A stretch of 27,440 nt of DNA from CAVRZY01 sp963725415 (lineage in GTDB: Bacteria > Acidobacteriota > Terriglobia > Bryobacterales > Bryobacteraceae), in the NCBI GenBank assembly GCA_963725415.1, contig CAVRZY010000137.1, positions 1 through 27,440 on the forward strand, read 5' to 3'. The position numbers and the translations under genes are program-made. The notes below the pieces were generated by a model that saw only the letters and a list, made by a program, of their open reading frames with translations, ran no database searches and was not told the origin of the DNA. Shown in pieces: positions 1 to 7,378 of this stretch; position 1 is the first letter of the stretch, and every line of letters starts with the position of its first letter.

Positions 1-60
1 CCGCCCGGCGTTCGGCGCCGCGCCGGGCCGAAGCCCGGCGGCAGGCTGAAAGCCTGACCC
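1..60. repeat. REP-like palindromic repeat
   Basis: Two hairpins stand side by side. The first has an 8-bp perfect stem (21-28 with 33-40) around a CGAA loop. The second pairs CAGGCT (42-47) with AGCCTG (51-56) around GAA. They lie beyond the 3' end of the minus-strand nucleotidase gene. Similar hairpin clusters occur at 3300-3432 and 10390-10499, also at gene 3' ends. The left edge is cut by the window. Positions 61-147 hold nothing else I can recognise. Confidence 0.5.
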
Positions 61-147
61 CACCGGGCAGAGACACAAAGTGAACAGTATTGCAGTTGGC
101 CCGCGTTCCTCGCCAGGGGGCTGTGGGTCCGGCTCTCAATAATTGGC

Positions 148-1807
148 CTAGCGCCCAGCCTCGGTCAGAGCCTCTTCTGCAAGAATCTTTTGCGCCTGGA
201 CCGGCACGATGCGCCAGTTGCCATCGGCCCGTGTCGGCAGCGCCTTGCGCTCCGTGTAGTAGGAGATGACCAGGCTGCGGATGTCCTGGGACGACCTCCA
301 GAGGACCTTGGCGTCGCGAAACATATCGTAGCCGCCGCTGCCGCCGGCGCGGTAATTGTTGATGGCAATGCGAAGCTCCTGATCCGGGCGCAGCGGCTGG
401 CCTTTCCAGCGCAGGTTCACGATCCGCTGCCCCTCGGGTTTGCTGAGGTCGATTTCGTACTCCACGCCCTCGGCCATGTCATAGTTGAAGGCGGGGAAGT
501 TGCGCCGGATCAGAGGGCCGTGGGAGCAGGCCGCATCCGGACAGCCCAGGAAGTAGCGTGCCGCGTTCTCCAGCGCCGCCTTGACCATCCTGCCGTCGCC
601 CTGGATGACGTATAGCTCGTTGTCGTAGATGTACAGCGCCGCGATCTGGCGAATAGTGACCAGTCCTTTGGGCACCATGACGTGCGGGTTGAACATGGCG
701 GTGAAGGAGACATCCGCTTTTCCGTAGTGCATCTGCACAGTCTGGATGGCATCCACCAGCGGAGAGTCTTGGACGCGGGCCAGGCGGCCGTCCATGGGGA
801 CCAGGGACTTCGCAACCGGCGTGTTCAAGTAGCGCTCCGCCAGCTCGTGGTAGGGCCGCCCCAGGCGAAGGATCTCCGGATCGGCAGGCGTATTGCCGGA
901 GACGGGAAGCAGCCGGCTGCGCTTATCGGTCAGCTTCCAAGCGCCATCTGGAGCGCTCTGGAGCACGAAATCCAGGCGCGCCAGCGAGATGCCCCAGTTC
1001 TTGGGCTCGACCAGCAGCACATCGCCGATTCGCTCTCCCTCCATCTGCTGATGCGTGTGCCCGAAGACGATGGCGTCGATTCCCCGCAGCGAGGCTCGCC
1101 AGCGCCCGGTCTACGCCGTCGTGCACCGCGAGCACCACCACATCGGGCTGCTGCTTGGCGCGCAACTGCGCCAGCGCCGAGTCGGCGGCTTCTCGAATGG
1201 GAAGGAAACGACAGCCTCGGTAGTGCTCGGGTTCCTCCCAGAGCGGGATGGCCGGCGTGGTCACACCGATGACGGCCACCTTCACGCCCTCCAGCCTTTC
1301 AACGATGTAAGGTTCAAACGGCCGGACCTGCGAGCCGGGCTCGACCAGCGTGTTCGCCGAAAGCCACGGGAACCGCGCGACCGCGCGGGCCTGCTCGAGG
1401 TTCTTCAGGCCGAAGTTGAAGTCATGGTTGCCCAGCACCATGGCGCGGTAGCCGAGCCGGTTCATGGCCAGCATCATCGGGTCTCCCCCAAGCGGCGCAG
1501 CGCTGAAAGTCAGGCCCAGCGGCAATCGCCCGGTGGTCACGTAATGCTGGTAGACCGACTCGAGCGGCGTGCCTTGGATGGTGTCGCCGCAGTCCACCAG
1601 CAAGGTGTTCGGATTCTCGTTTCGAACCGCCTGCACCAGGCTGGCGATCTTGGCCAGGCCCCGCTCAGCGGGCTTGCCGGTGAAATAGTCGATGGGGTAA
1701 ATATTCCCGTGCAGATCAGTGGTGACCAGCAGGGTCACCGTGACCTGCCGTGCCGCAGCGCCGCCCGCCAGAAGCAGGACAGCTAGGAGCAGTCGAACAC
1801 TATGCAT
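148..1807 (-). CDS. Secreted 5'-nucleotidase / 2',3'-cyclic-nucleotide phosphodiesterase-like metallophosphatase, one frameshift
   Basis: This is a UshA/CpdB-type periplasmic nucleotidase that would remove phosphate from extracellular nucleotides using two metal ions. The N-terminal part starts at 1807 with a signal peptide (residues 1-19, MHSVRLLLAVLLLAGGAAA). It then shows the calcineurin-like metal motifs TTDLHGN, VDCGDT and LGNHDF. The next motif, FGHTHQ, lies in the -1 frame, which continues to the stop at 148 and carries the C-terminal nucleotidase-domain motif NNYRAGGSGG. The switch falls at a run of four C on the plus strand (1082-1085). Removing one base gives LASLAAGIDAIVFGHTH and a 552-residue protein, which is close to family length. 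The extra base is probably a sequencing or assembly error or a recent mutation. The gene is divergent from the cyclophilin, with 30 bp between the starts. Substrate preference cannot be told. Confidence 0.88.
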
Positions 1808-1837
1808 CGGAGGAAGCTTTCAGTATAAACTGACCTC
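1808..1837. promoter_or_regulatory. Very short divergent intergenic region with overlapping -10-like boxes
   Basis: Only 30 bp separate the start codons of the nucleotidase (minus) and the cyclophilin (plus). TATAAAC (1824-1830) resembles a -10 box on the plus strand. The same bases read TTATACT on the minus strand. No Shine-Dalgarno sequence sits at normal spacing before the plus-strand ATG. Leaderless or near-leaderless transcripts, or promoters inside the opposite gene, are possible. This is inference from spacing alone. Confidence 0.3.
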
Positions 1838-2494
1838 ATGAGGAATCTTCTGTGTTGTGTTGCACTGAGCCTTTTGGCCTTGAATCTGGCGGCGCAGACC
1901 TCGGCAGCGGCGCAAAAGCCCGGCCTGTATGCCACCATGACTACCACCCAAGGCATCATCGTCCTGAAGCTGTTCGAGCAGGAATCGCCCATCACGGTGA
2001 AGAATTTCGTTGACCTGGCGCTGGGAAGAAAAGCTTGGAAGGACCCCAATACCGGCCAGATGGTGAGGCGGCCGCTGTACAACGGCCTGACGTTCCACCG
2101 GGTGATCCCTGGATTTATGATCCAGGGTGGTGACCCGCTGGGCACCGGCACGGGGGGCACCACGGCCATCAAAGACGAATTCCATCCGTCCCTAAAATTC
2201 GACCAGCCCGGCCGCCTGGCGATGGCCAACGCCGGCCCGAACACCGGGAGCTGCCAATTCTTCATTACCGAAGAGAGAACGCCCCACCTGAACGGGCTGC
2301 ACACCATTTTCGGCCAGGTGGTGGAGGGACAGGACGTGGTGAGAAAGATCGCGCGGGTCCCGCGGGATGGCAACGACATACCTCGCACTCCGGTGCGCAT
2401 CAACAGCATCACCTTCAAACGCGAAGGCGCGCCGCCTCCGAACGATGTTCTGGCGCCTCCGGTGAAGCAGGCGGCTCCGCCCGCCAACCCCTAG
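1838..2494 (+). CDS. Exported cyclophilin-type peptidyl-prolyl cis-trans isomerase
   Basis: The 218-residue protein would catalyse cis-trans isomerisation of X-Pro bonds, probably on folding proteins in the periplasm. Residues 1-20 form a signal peptide (MRNLLCCVALSLLALNLAAQ). The cyclophilin fold follows with clear motifs: VKNFVDLA, FHRVIPGFMIQGGDP (active-site Arg in FHRV and Gln in MIQGGD), NTGSCQFFIT and LNGLHTIFGQV. The C-terminal tail is rich in Pro and Ala. A short insert (GRKAWKDPNTGQMVRRPLY) before the active-site strand is common in bacterial members. The stop codon overlaps the GTG start of the next gene (TAGTG), so the two are probably co-translated. No Shine-Dalgarno sequence is obvious. 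The family call is secure; the client proteins are unknown. Confidence 0.93.
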   Translation: MRNLLCCVALSLLALNLAAQTSAAAQKPGLYATMTTTQGIIVLKLFEQESPITVKNFVDLALGRKAWKDPNTGQMVRRPLYNGLTFHRVIPGFMIQGGDPLGTGTGGTTAIKDEFHPSLKFDQPGRLAMANAGPNTGSCQFFITEERTPHLNGLHTIFGQVVEGQDVVRKIARVPRDGNDIPRTPVRINSITFKREGAPPPNDVLAPPVKQAAPPANP

Positions 2495-3285
2495 TGGCGT
2501 TGAACCCGGCGGACTGGGACAACATCGCCTCCCGGCCCCGTCCTTCCTGGTATCTCGACCGGCTGGTGGCGGAGCAGAAGCGGCGGCTGCACCAGGAGTT
2601 GGTGCGCCGCTGGACCGAGGGTCTTCCCCTATCCAAGGTGCTGAAGACCGATTTGTTCGAGGAAGCTCACGGCGCCGACCAGATCCTGTTCGACCTGTTT
2701 CCCCAAGCCGGCTGTGCGATTGGAATCGATTTGGCCTGGAGCACGGCGCGGCGCGCGCAGGCCAAGCGCCCGAATCACCGCGTGCAATTCCTGAACGGCG
2801 ACGTGCGCAGGCTGCCCATCCAATCGGAAAGCATGGATGCGATCGTTTCAACCTCCACCCTGGACCACTTCGACACCCGTGCGGATTTTTGCACAGCACT
2901 CGGCGAGTTAAGGCGCGTGCTGCGTCCCGGCGGGTTGGCTATCGTGACGCTGGACAACTTGCACAATCCGCTGTACGCGTTGTTGCGCATGGCCAGCCGC
3001 CGCGGGTGGGCGCCGTTCCGGTTAGGGTACACCGTTTCGCAGTCCGGCCTGGTGCGCCACCTCCAGGAAGCCGGTCTAGAGGTGATGGCCACCGAGAGCC
3101 TGATTCACAACCCGCGGCTGATTTCGACGCTGCTGTTTCTGGGACTGCGGCGCCTGCTGGGCGCGCGCGCCGACCCGCCGATTCGCGGGCTGCTCAAGTT
3201 GTTCGCCGCCCTGGAGCGTCTGCCCACCCGCCGATTCACGGCCTGTTTTGTAGCCGCCTGCGCCCGCAAGCCCAGGCCAGCTTGA
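2494..3285 (+). CDS. Class I SAM-dependent methyltransferase
   Basis: The 263-residue protein starts with GTG, which shares its G with the cyclophilin stop. This supports translational coupling and decides the start. Its middle resembles the Methyltransf_11/UbiE-type SAM fold: a glycine-poor motif I region (GCAIGIDLAWSTARRAQ), an acidic strand end followed by NGDVRRLPIQSESMDAIVS (motif II, D contacting adenine), and the post-motif LRRVLRPGGLAIVTLDN. The N-terminus has an Arg/Lys-rich helix and the C-terminal third is basic. No signal peptide is seen, so it should be cytoplasmic. The substrate cannot be inferred; lipid, quinone and small-molecule acceptors all occur in this family. An inverted-repeat element lies 14 bp past the stop. 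Confidence 0.85.
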   Translation: MALNPADWDNIASRPRPSWYLDRLVAEQKRRLHQELVRRWTEGLPLSKVLKTDLFEEAHGADQILFDLFPQAGCAIGIDLAWSTARRAQAKRPNHRVQFLNGDVRRLPIQSESMDAIVSTSTLDHFDTRADFCTALGELRRVLRPGGLAIVTLDNLHNPLYALLRMASRRGWAPFRLGYTVSQSGLVRHLQEAGLEVMATESLIHNPRLISTLLFLGLRRLLGARADPPIRGLLKLFAALERLPTRRFTACFVAACARKPRPA

Positions 3286-3299
3286 ACGGCCCTGGCCAG

Positions 3300-3432
3300 G
3301 TAATGCCTCAGTCTCGGGGGCCGTGGGACAAGCTTCAGCTTGTCTCGGGCGGCATTCGAAAGGGGTCCGGACAGGCTGGAAGCCTATCCTACCCGGCTGC
3401 ACAGGCTATTGCCCCCGAGACTGAGGCATTAC
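3300..3432. repeat. 133-bp element with perfect 22-bp inverted ends between convergent genes
   Basis: Positions 3300-3321 are the exact reverse complement of 3411-3432 (left arm begins GTAATGCCTCAGTCTCGG). Inside are an 8-bp hairpin (GACAAGCT-TC-AGCTTGTC, about 3329-3346) and the small hairpin AGGCT-GGA-AGCCT. The element fills almost all the space between the methyltransferase stop (3285) and the stop of the minus-strand enolase-superfamily gene (3438). It looks like a REP or MITE-like palindromic element. It may also fold in both transcripts as a bidirectional 3'-end hairpin. No flanking target duplication was found. Confidence 0.75.
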
Positions 3433-3437
3433 TCCTC

Positions 3438-4655
3438 TTACCAGTTGGTGATTGAGCCGTCGGGCCGCCGAAAGATAGGGTTCGGCGCGTAGCGCTGGGT
3501 GATCTCGGCCGCCAGTTGGGCGCGCTGGGGATCGAACTCGACACCCAAGCCGGGGCGGTTGTTGGGCCACATCTTGCCGTTGCGGAAATCGAAGTGCTGC
3601 GGCAGGTGCGGCTCCTCGCGCGCACCGGCCCCGGTCATCTCCATCAGGACCGGACCGGAGAAGACGCCGCAAGCATGCACCAGGGCCGCTTCGGCGACCG
3701 GGCCGGTGAAATGCGGAATCAGCCCCAGGTAGTGGGTCTCGCACAGGGCGGCGATCTTCAGGAACTCGGTCAGCCCGCCGACATTGGGGATGGTGACGCG
3801 TGCGTAGTCGATGAGGTGCTGCTCGATCAGCTCGTTGATGTCCCAGCGGTCGCCGAACTGCTCGCCCACGGCGATGGGCACCTTGACCTGCTGCCGCAAG
3901 GCTCGAAGCACACCCGGATTCTCCGAGCGGATGGGGTCTTCCACATAATAAGGTTCCAGCGGCTCGATCAGGGTGGACAGGCGCACGGCGTCGGGCATGT
4001 CCAAGCGGGTGTGGTAATCGACGCCGAAATCGCCCTCCTTGCCGATCCCCTCGCGGATCTCCTTGCAGTTCTCGTAGGTCCTCTGGACCATCTGGCGCGA
4101 GTTGAACGGCTGTCCGCGGCCGGGGTCGGCCACCGAGGTGCGGAAGGCCCGGAATCCGGCCTCGATGCAGGCGCGGGCCGTCTCCTTTAGAGTGCCCTTG
4201 CGCGGGAAGCCGGTGGAATAGCATTCAATGTGATCCCGCGTCAGCCCGCCCAGTAACTGGTGGACCGGCACGCCCAGGGCCTTCCCCTTGATGTCCCACA
4301 GCGCCAGGTCCAGCGCGCCCAACGCGTGCAGTTTCTCGCGCCCGGCCGGATAGAAGTAGCCGCGGTACATGAGCTGCCAGAGATGTTCGATGCGGCAGGG
4401 GTCCTCGCCGATCAGCATGGCGGCGCACTGCTCGATGGTGTCCTTGGAGCCGCCTTCGCCGATCCCGGTGATCCCCTGGTCGGTTTCCACCGCCACCACG
4501 TTGGAGCTCTGGTTGAACATGCTCCTGGAAGTGGGGCTGCGGTAGAAGCGGATGCGGGTGATCTTCATCTTGGGGAGCGCCGCCTGGGCCAGCACGGCGC
4601 CCGAGGCCATCAGTGCGGAGTGGAGAAAGTTCCTGCGATTCATGTGCGTCAACAT
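3438..4655 (-). CDS. Tat-exported enolase-superfamily (mandelate racemase/muconate lactonizing) sugar-acid dehydratase-like protein
   Basis: The 405-residue protein belongs to the enolase superfamily, mandelate racemase/galactonate dehydratase-like group. Members remove water from sugar acids through a Mg-stabilised enolate. It begins with a twin-arginine signal (MNRRNFLHSALMASGAVLAQA). Likely metal and acid/base residues are D213 and H215 in VDYHTRL, E239 in VEDPI, E265 in VGEQF and H315 in IPHFTGP. The DxH plus three acidic ligands pattern matches D-galactonate dehydratase-like enzymes, although the substrate is uncertain. Translation may start at 4655 or at the second Met (4643), which sits directly before the Tat motif; neither has a strong ribosome site. 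The island end at 4693 lies only 38 bp upstream, so the native promoter may be disrupted or supplied by the island. Tat export of this fold is an oddity seen in several polymer-degrading phyla. Confidence 0.88.
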   Translation of the reverse strand: MLTHMNRRNFLHSALMASGAVLAQAALPKMKITRIRFYRSPTSRSMFNQSSNVVAVETDQGITGIGEGGSKDTIEQCAAMLIGEDPCRIEHLWQLMYRGYFYPAGREKLHALGALDLALWDIKGKALGVPVHQLLGGLTRDHIECYSTGFPRKGTLKETARACIEAGFRAFRTSVADPGRGQPFNSRQMVQRTYENCKEIREGIGKEGDFGVDYHTRLDMPDAVRLSTLIEPLEPYYVEDPIRSENPGVLRALRQQVKVPIAVGEQFGDRWDINELIEQHLIDYARVTIPNVGGLTEFLKIAALCETHYLGLIPHFTGPVAEAALVHACGVFSGPVLMEMTGAGAREEPHLPQHFDFRNGKMWPNNRPGLGVEFDPQRAQLAAEITQRYAPNPIFRRPDGSITNW

Positions 4656-4771
4656 AACCCATTTCCGTTTGACAGCACAACCGCGACGCCTGCGGGTAGT
4701 GTCCTAAAGGAGCGTTGAAGCCACAACAGCAAGCGCTTGCTTTTTCGGGCTATTCCTGGTAGCGTGGAGGC

Positions 4772-5071
4772 ATGGCAAAGCCACGAACCGATCTGCGCGC
4801 CCTCCGCAACCTGATCTCCGAGGCAGATCTGATCCTTTCCACAACGACCCTTCCCGAAGGCCGAGCGCAGCGCTGCCGTGAACTCCTCAAAACAGCCATC
4901 GTCCTTGCCGATGATCTCCTGGTCATTCCTCCCGCTGCCGCTCTCGGCAAAAAGGGCGGCCTTAAGACGGCCCAACGCGGGCCGGACTACTTCCGCAGGA
5001 TCGCGGGCATGCGGAAGACGCGGGCGGGAGGAAGACCGCGCGGAAAGAATCCGAATAGTGTCCGAACCTAG
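4772..5071 (+). CDS. Small basic protein with a KGG-like C-terminal motif
   Basis: This is a 99-residue cytoplasmic protein of unknown function. GGAGG about 3 bases before the ATG supports the start. Residues 1-55 look helical and mixed-charge. The C-terminal half carries GKKGGLKTAQRGPDYFRRIA followed by a basic RKTRAGGRPRGKN tail. It resembles the KGG repeat of stress-induced small proteins (pattern KGG-x-x-T-A-x-x-G-x-x-Y/F-F-x-x-I), here in one degenerate copy. The basic tail could bind nucleic acid, which is inference. Its stop overlaps the stop of the convergent NYN gene in the four bases CTAG (5068-5071). It lies inside the inverted-repeat island and is most likely cargo. Confidence 0.65.
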   Translation: MAKPRTDLRALRNLISEADLILSTTTLPEGRAQRCRELLKTAIVLADDLLVIPPAAALGKKGGLKTAQRGPDYFRRIAGMRKTRAGGRPRGKNPNSVRT

Positions 5072-5727
5072 TGTGGCATCTGATATTCAGGATCGTCCCA
5101 TGAAGCTGGCTTGTGGAGCCTGAACCCTCCCGCCGTTTCGATGACATCCGGGAACTGGCTATCCTTCAACTTTCCGCGCCCTATGGTGTAAGACGCGGAT
5201 ACGACGGATGCCAATTCCTTAGAGGCTCGGCCAGGGGGAAAGCAGGCGACGATGCGTTTGTTCGGGAAGAGTTTCCGAACAGCGGAAACGGCGGGGCACA
5301 GATCGCTGTCGGCGCTCACCAAGAGAGCGACATCGAACCGATCCAAGAACGCGTCCGCCAGCATCTCGACGGCAATGTTCACGTCTGTCTGCTTCTCGTT
5401 GGGCACATCGGATTCGCCGCCGCACTGATGGCATCTGAAAGGCGTCAATTGGAAGTCCCCATAGGCTATGAAAACCATCAGTGGGTCGAGCGTCGAAAGT
5501 GCGTCGAGGTATGCCGATTGGCGCTTCCGCTTGCTCTCTGGGGCCGAGACGCGTGAGGTAAAATACCTAACAGAGACCAGATTTTGACCGGGGTGGAGCA
5601 GATTCTTCGCGAACGCACAAAGATCCAGCCAGAGGTAGCGACCCAACCCGCTGGCGCGAATGCCTAAATACAGGTTGAACCCGTCGATGAAGACGATGAC
5701 CCGTTCAAAAACAGGCTGACCGGGCAT
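5068..5727 (-). CDS. NYN/LabA-like (DUF88) PIN-fold nuclease
   Basis: The 219-residue protein belongs to the NYN branch of the PIN-like nucleases (LabA/DUF88), which cleave RNA using a cluster of acidic residues and metal. Diagnostic motifs are VIVFIDGFNLY (D15, N18), QTDVNIAVEMLADAF (D115) and LLVSADSDLCPAV (D140 and D142). All the acidic positions expected for catalysis are present. A CHQC pair (C99, C102) sits between them, as in many bacterial LabA proteins, where it may bind zinc. The start at 5727 has no clear ribosome site, so a nearby alternative is possible. It lies downstream of the small basic gene in the same orientation, with a double hairpin between them, and converges on the KGG-like gene. 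The RNA target is unknown; NYN proteins occur in RNA turnover, toxin-like and defence settings. Confidence 0.85.
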   Translation of the reverse strand: MPGQPVFERVIVFIDGFNLYLGIRASGLGRYLWLDLCAFAKNLLHPGQNLVSVRYFTSRVSAPESKRKRQSAYLDALSTLDPLMVFIAYGDFQLTPFRCHQCGGESDVPNEKQTDVNIAVEMLADAFLDRFDVALLVSADSDLCPAVSAVRKLFPNKRIVACFPPGRASKELASVVSASYTIGRGKLKDSQFPDVIETAGGFRLHKPASWDDPEYQMPH

Positions 5728-5768
5728 CGACTTGAGACATGTAGTGCCCTATACTAGGTGTAACAGCC

Positions 5769-5821
5769 CCGGGGATAGCATCCCCGGCCCGACGCCCTGC
5801 GGCAACGCGGGGCGTTTATTT
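5769..5821 (+). terminator. Double hairpin followed by a T-rich tract
   Basis: Hairpin 1 pairs CCGGGGAT (5769-5776) with ATCCCCGG (5780-5787), perfect with a 3-nt loop. Hairpin 2 pairs ACGCCCTGC (5792-5800) with GCGGGGCGT (5807-5815), one wobble, with loop GGCAAC. It runs into TTTATTTTT on the plus strand, the signature of an intrinsic terminator in that direction. No plus-strand gene precedes it. On the minus strand the same hairpins follow directly on the stop codon of the small basic gene and precede the NYN gene. They could cap one transcript or attenuate the next. Confidence 0.55.
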
Positions 5822-6019
5822 TTGGCCGATGCTTAGACGGTCCCCGGTCTCTTCGGCTCGCGTCTCGGCAATCCCCTCTTCGGGGGCCTCGGTGGTACGC
5901 TCCTTGCTGGCGCCGTTCTTTTTCTTCCTGCCGCGCTTGATGTGCGGATAGAACTCCAGTAGCCCGAACAGATCTTCGCCGATCTTTGCCATGTCCCAGG
6001 TGCTTCTGGCTAGGGACAT
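5816..6019 (-). CDS. Small hypothetical protein, basic centre and acidic tail
   Basis: The frame is open from 6127, where it would begin inside the island's terminal repeat. A more natural start is the ATG at 6019 after GAGG (about 11 bases upstream), giving 67 residues. The product has an N-terminal helix-like stretch (DMAKIGEDLFGLLEFYPHIK), a basic patch RGRKKK and a Glu/Thr-rich tail. There is no signal peptide or membrane segment. I do not recognise the family. It is the upstream member of a possible two-gene unit with the NYN nuclease. The basic patch could contact nucleic acid; that is a guess. It may not be expressed. Confidence 0.45.
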   Translation of the reverse strand: MSLARSTWDMAKIGEDLFGLLEFYPHIKRGRKKKNGASKERTTEAPEEGIAETRAEETGDRLSIGQK

Positions 6020-6168
6020 CCTGAGTTTTTCCTCATTCCCAGCATCAGCGCCGCCAGTAACCCATCTTCCGACTAAACCGGAACTGTGGATTCTACTAGA
6101 TTCTGGATCAACGCACATTTGGGACACTACCCGCCTGATTCAGCTCTCCCGGGAGCTAGAATTCTAAG

Positions 6169-7359
6169 ATGCGCTCTGTCGTGGTTGCTGCGTTTCTTTT
6201 GCTGGCCGGCCTTCCCGCCCAGGCCCGCGTGAAGACCGGCTTGGATGTGCTGGTCGAGCAGGACTTCGCGCCGCTGGCCGGGAAGCGCGTCGGCCTGATC
6301 ACCAATCACACCGGAATCACTTACGACCGCCTGCGGAATATCGACGTCCTGTTCCGGGCGCCGAAGGTGAAACTCACCGCCATCTTCTCGCCCGAGCACG
6401 GCATCACCGGCACGCGGGACGATCCCAACATCGCTTCCACAACCGATGAGGCCACCGGCGTGCCCATGTACAGCCTGCACGAGCGCGGTCAGTACCGGCC
6501 CACCCCCGAGATGCTCAAAGACCTGGATGCGCTGGTGTATGACATTCAGGACATCGGAGCGCGCTTCTACACCTACATCACCACGCTGGGCTACATGCTG
6601 GAGGCCGCCGCCCAAGCACACATTCCCTTCTACGTGCTGGACCGGCCCAACCCCATCAACGGCCTGGCGGTCGAGGGGCCGCTGCTCGACTCCAAGTACT
6701 TCTCCTTCGTGGGCTACATGCGCATGCCCATCCGCCACGGGATGACGGTGGGCGAACTGGCGCGCATGTACAACGGTGAGAACAAGCTGGGCGCGGACCT
6801 GCGGGTGATCCGAATGCAGGGCTGGAGGCGCAGCATGTGGTTCGACGAGACCGGCCTGGAGTGGATCAGCCCCTCGCCCAATATGCGCAACCTCACCCAG
6901 GCCATCCTATATCCCGGGGCGTGTTTGCTGGAGTCTCGGGAAGTCTCGGTGGGTCGCGGCACCGACACCCCCTTCCAGATCGTCGGGGCGCCCTGGTTCA
7001 AGGGCCGCGAGGTGGCCGCCTACCTCAACGCCCGGCGCCTGCCCGGTGTGAGCTTCATCCCGCGCCGCTCCCGGCCCATCGCCTCGGTGCATCAGGACCT
7101 GGAGTGCGACGGCCTGGACATCCAGCTTCTGGATCGCAACCGTTTCAACGCCGTGCTGATGGGACTGGAACTGCTGGCCGCCACGCTGAAATTCCATCCC
7201 GGCAAATTCGATTTGAACGGCATCATGCGCCTGCTGGGCAACGACGAGGTGGCCGCGCGCCTCCAACGCGGCCAGTCCGGCCTGACCATCACCCGAGCTT
7301 TGCGCCCCCAACTGAGTGCCTTCCGGCGCACCCGGGCCAAGTACCTGCTTTACAGGTAA
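6169..7359 (+). CDS. namZ: Exported NamZ-like exo-beta-N-acetylmuramidase (DUF1343, GH171)
   Basis: The 396-residue protein matches the DUF1343 family, whose characterised member NamZ of Bacillus releases terminal N-acetylmuramic acid from peptidoglycan fragments. Residues 1-19 form a signal peptide (MRSVVVAAFLLLAGLPAQA), so it acts outside the cytoplasm. Family motifs appear in order: GKRVGLITNHTG, IFSPEHGITG, DALVYDIQDIGARFYTYI, VLDRPNPING, MPIRHGMTVGELA, WISPSPNM and EVSVGRGTDTPF. The length is typical and no frameshift is seen. The start lies 35 bp past the right end of the inverted-repeat island, so its promoter may lie in the island end. It is followed by the eight-unit palindromic array. 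The likely role is cell-wall recycling or digestion of muropeptides from other bacteria. The gene symbol rests on family identity only. Confidence 0.9.
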   Translation: MRSVVVAAFLLLAGLPAQARVKTGLDVLVEQDFAPLAGKRVGLITNHTGITYDRLRNIDVLFRAPKVKLTAIFSPEHGITGTRDDPNIASTTDEATGVPMYSLHERGQYRPTPEMLKDLDALVYDIQDIGARFYTYITTLGYMLEAAAQAHIPFYVLDRPNPINGLAVEGPLLDSKYFSFVGYMRMPIRHGMTVGELARMYNGENKLGADLRVIRMQGWRRSMWFDETGLEWISPSPNMRNLTQAILYPGACLLESREVSVGRGTDTPFQIVGAPWFKGREVAAYLNARRLPGVSFIPRRSRPIASVHQDLECDGLDIQLLDRNRFNAVLMGLELLAATLKFHPGKFDLNGIMRLLGNDEVAARLQRGQSGLTITRALRPQLSAFRRTRAKYLLYR

Positions 7360-7378
7360 GGGGCCGGCGCAAGCTCTC

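Larger units (their letters stand above)
4693..6133. mobile_element. 1.44-kb island with terminal inverted repeats, three small genes, no transposase
   Basis: The left end CGGGTAGTGTCCTAAA (4693-4708) and the reverse complement of the right end (6118-6133, CGGGTAGTGTCCCAAA) match at 15 of 16 bases. One more base pairs outward (G4692 with C6134). CCTG stands directly outside both ends (4689-4692 and 6134-6137) as a possible 4-bp target duplication. An equally good reading is insertion at TA (TA at 4697-4698 and 6128-6129). A further TAGTGTCC occurs at 5056-5063. The content is a KGG-like small protein, a NYN-domain protein and a small basic protein. No transposase is present, so this would be a non-autonomous element moved in trans. 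It separates the divergent enolase-superfamily gene and the NamZ-like gene. Boundaries are seen in the sequence; mobility is inferred. Confidence 0.6.

Noticed and set aside
1080..1090. Programmed ribosomal frameshift in the nucleotidase
   Set aside because: The run is only four bases, with no slippery heptamer or evident stimulatory structure; an insertion error or mutation explains it better.
2192..2899. Long antisense frames over the cyclophilin and methyltransferase
   Set aside because: They are rich in Arg, Pro and Gly and oppose well-supported genes; high GC makes such shadow frames common.
5816..6127. 103-residue version of the small basic protein
   Set aside because: It would begin with GTG inside the island's terminal repeat; the ATG at 6019 with a ribosome site is more natural.
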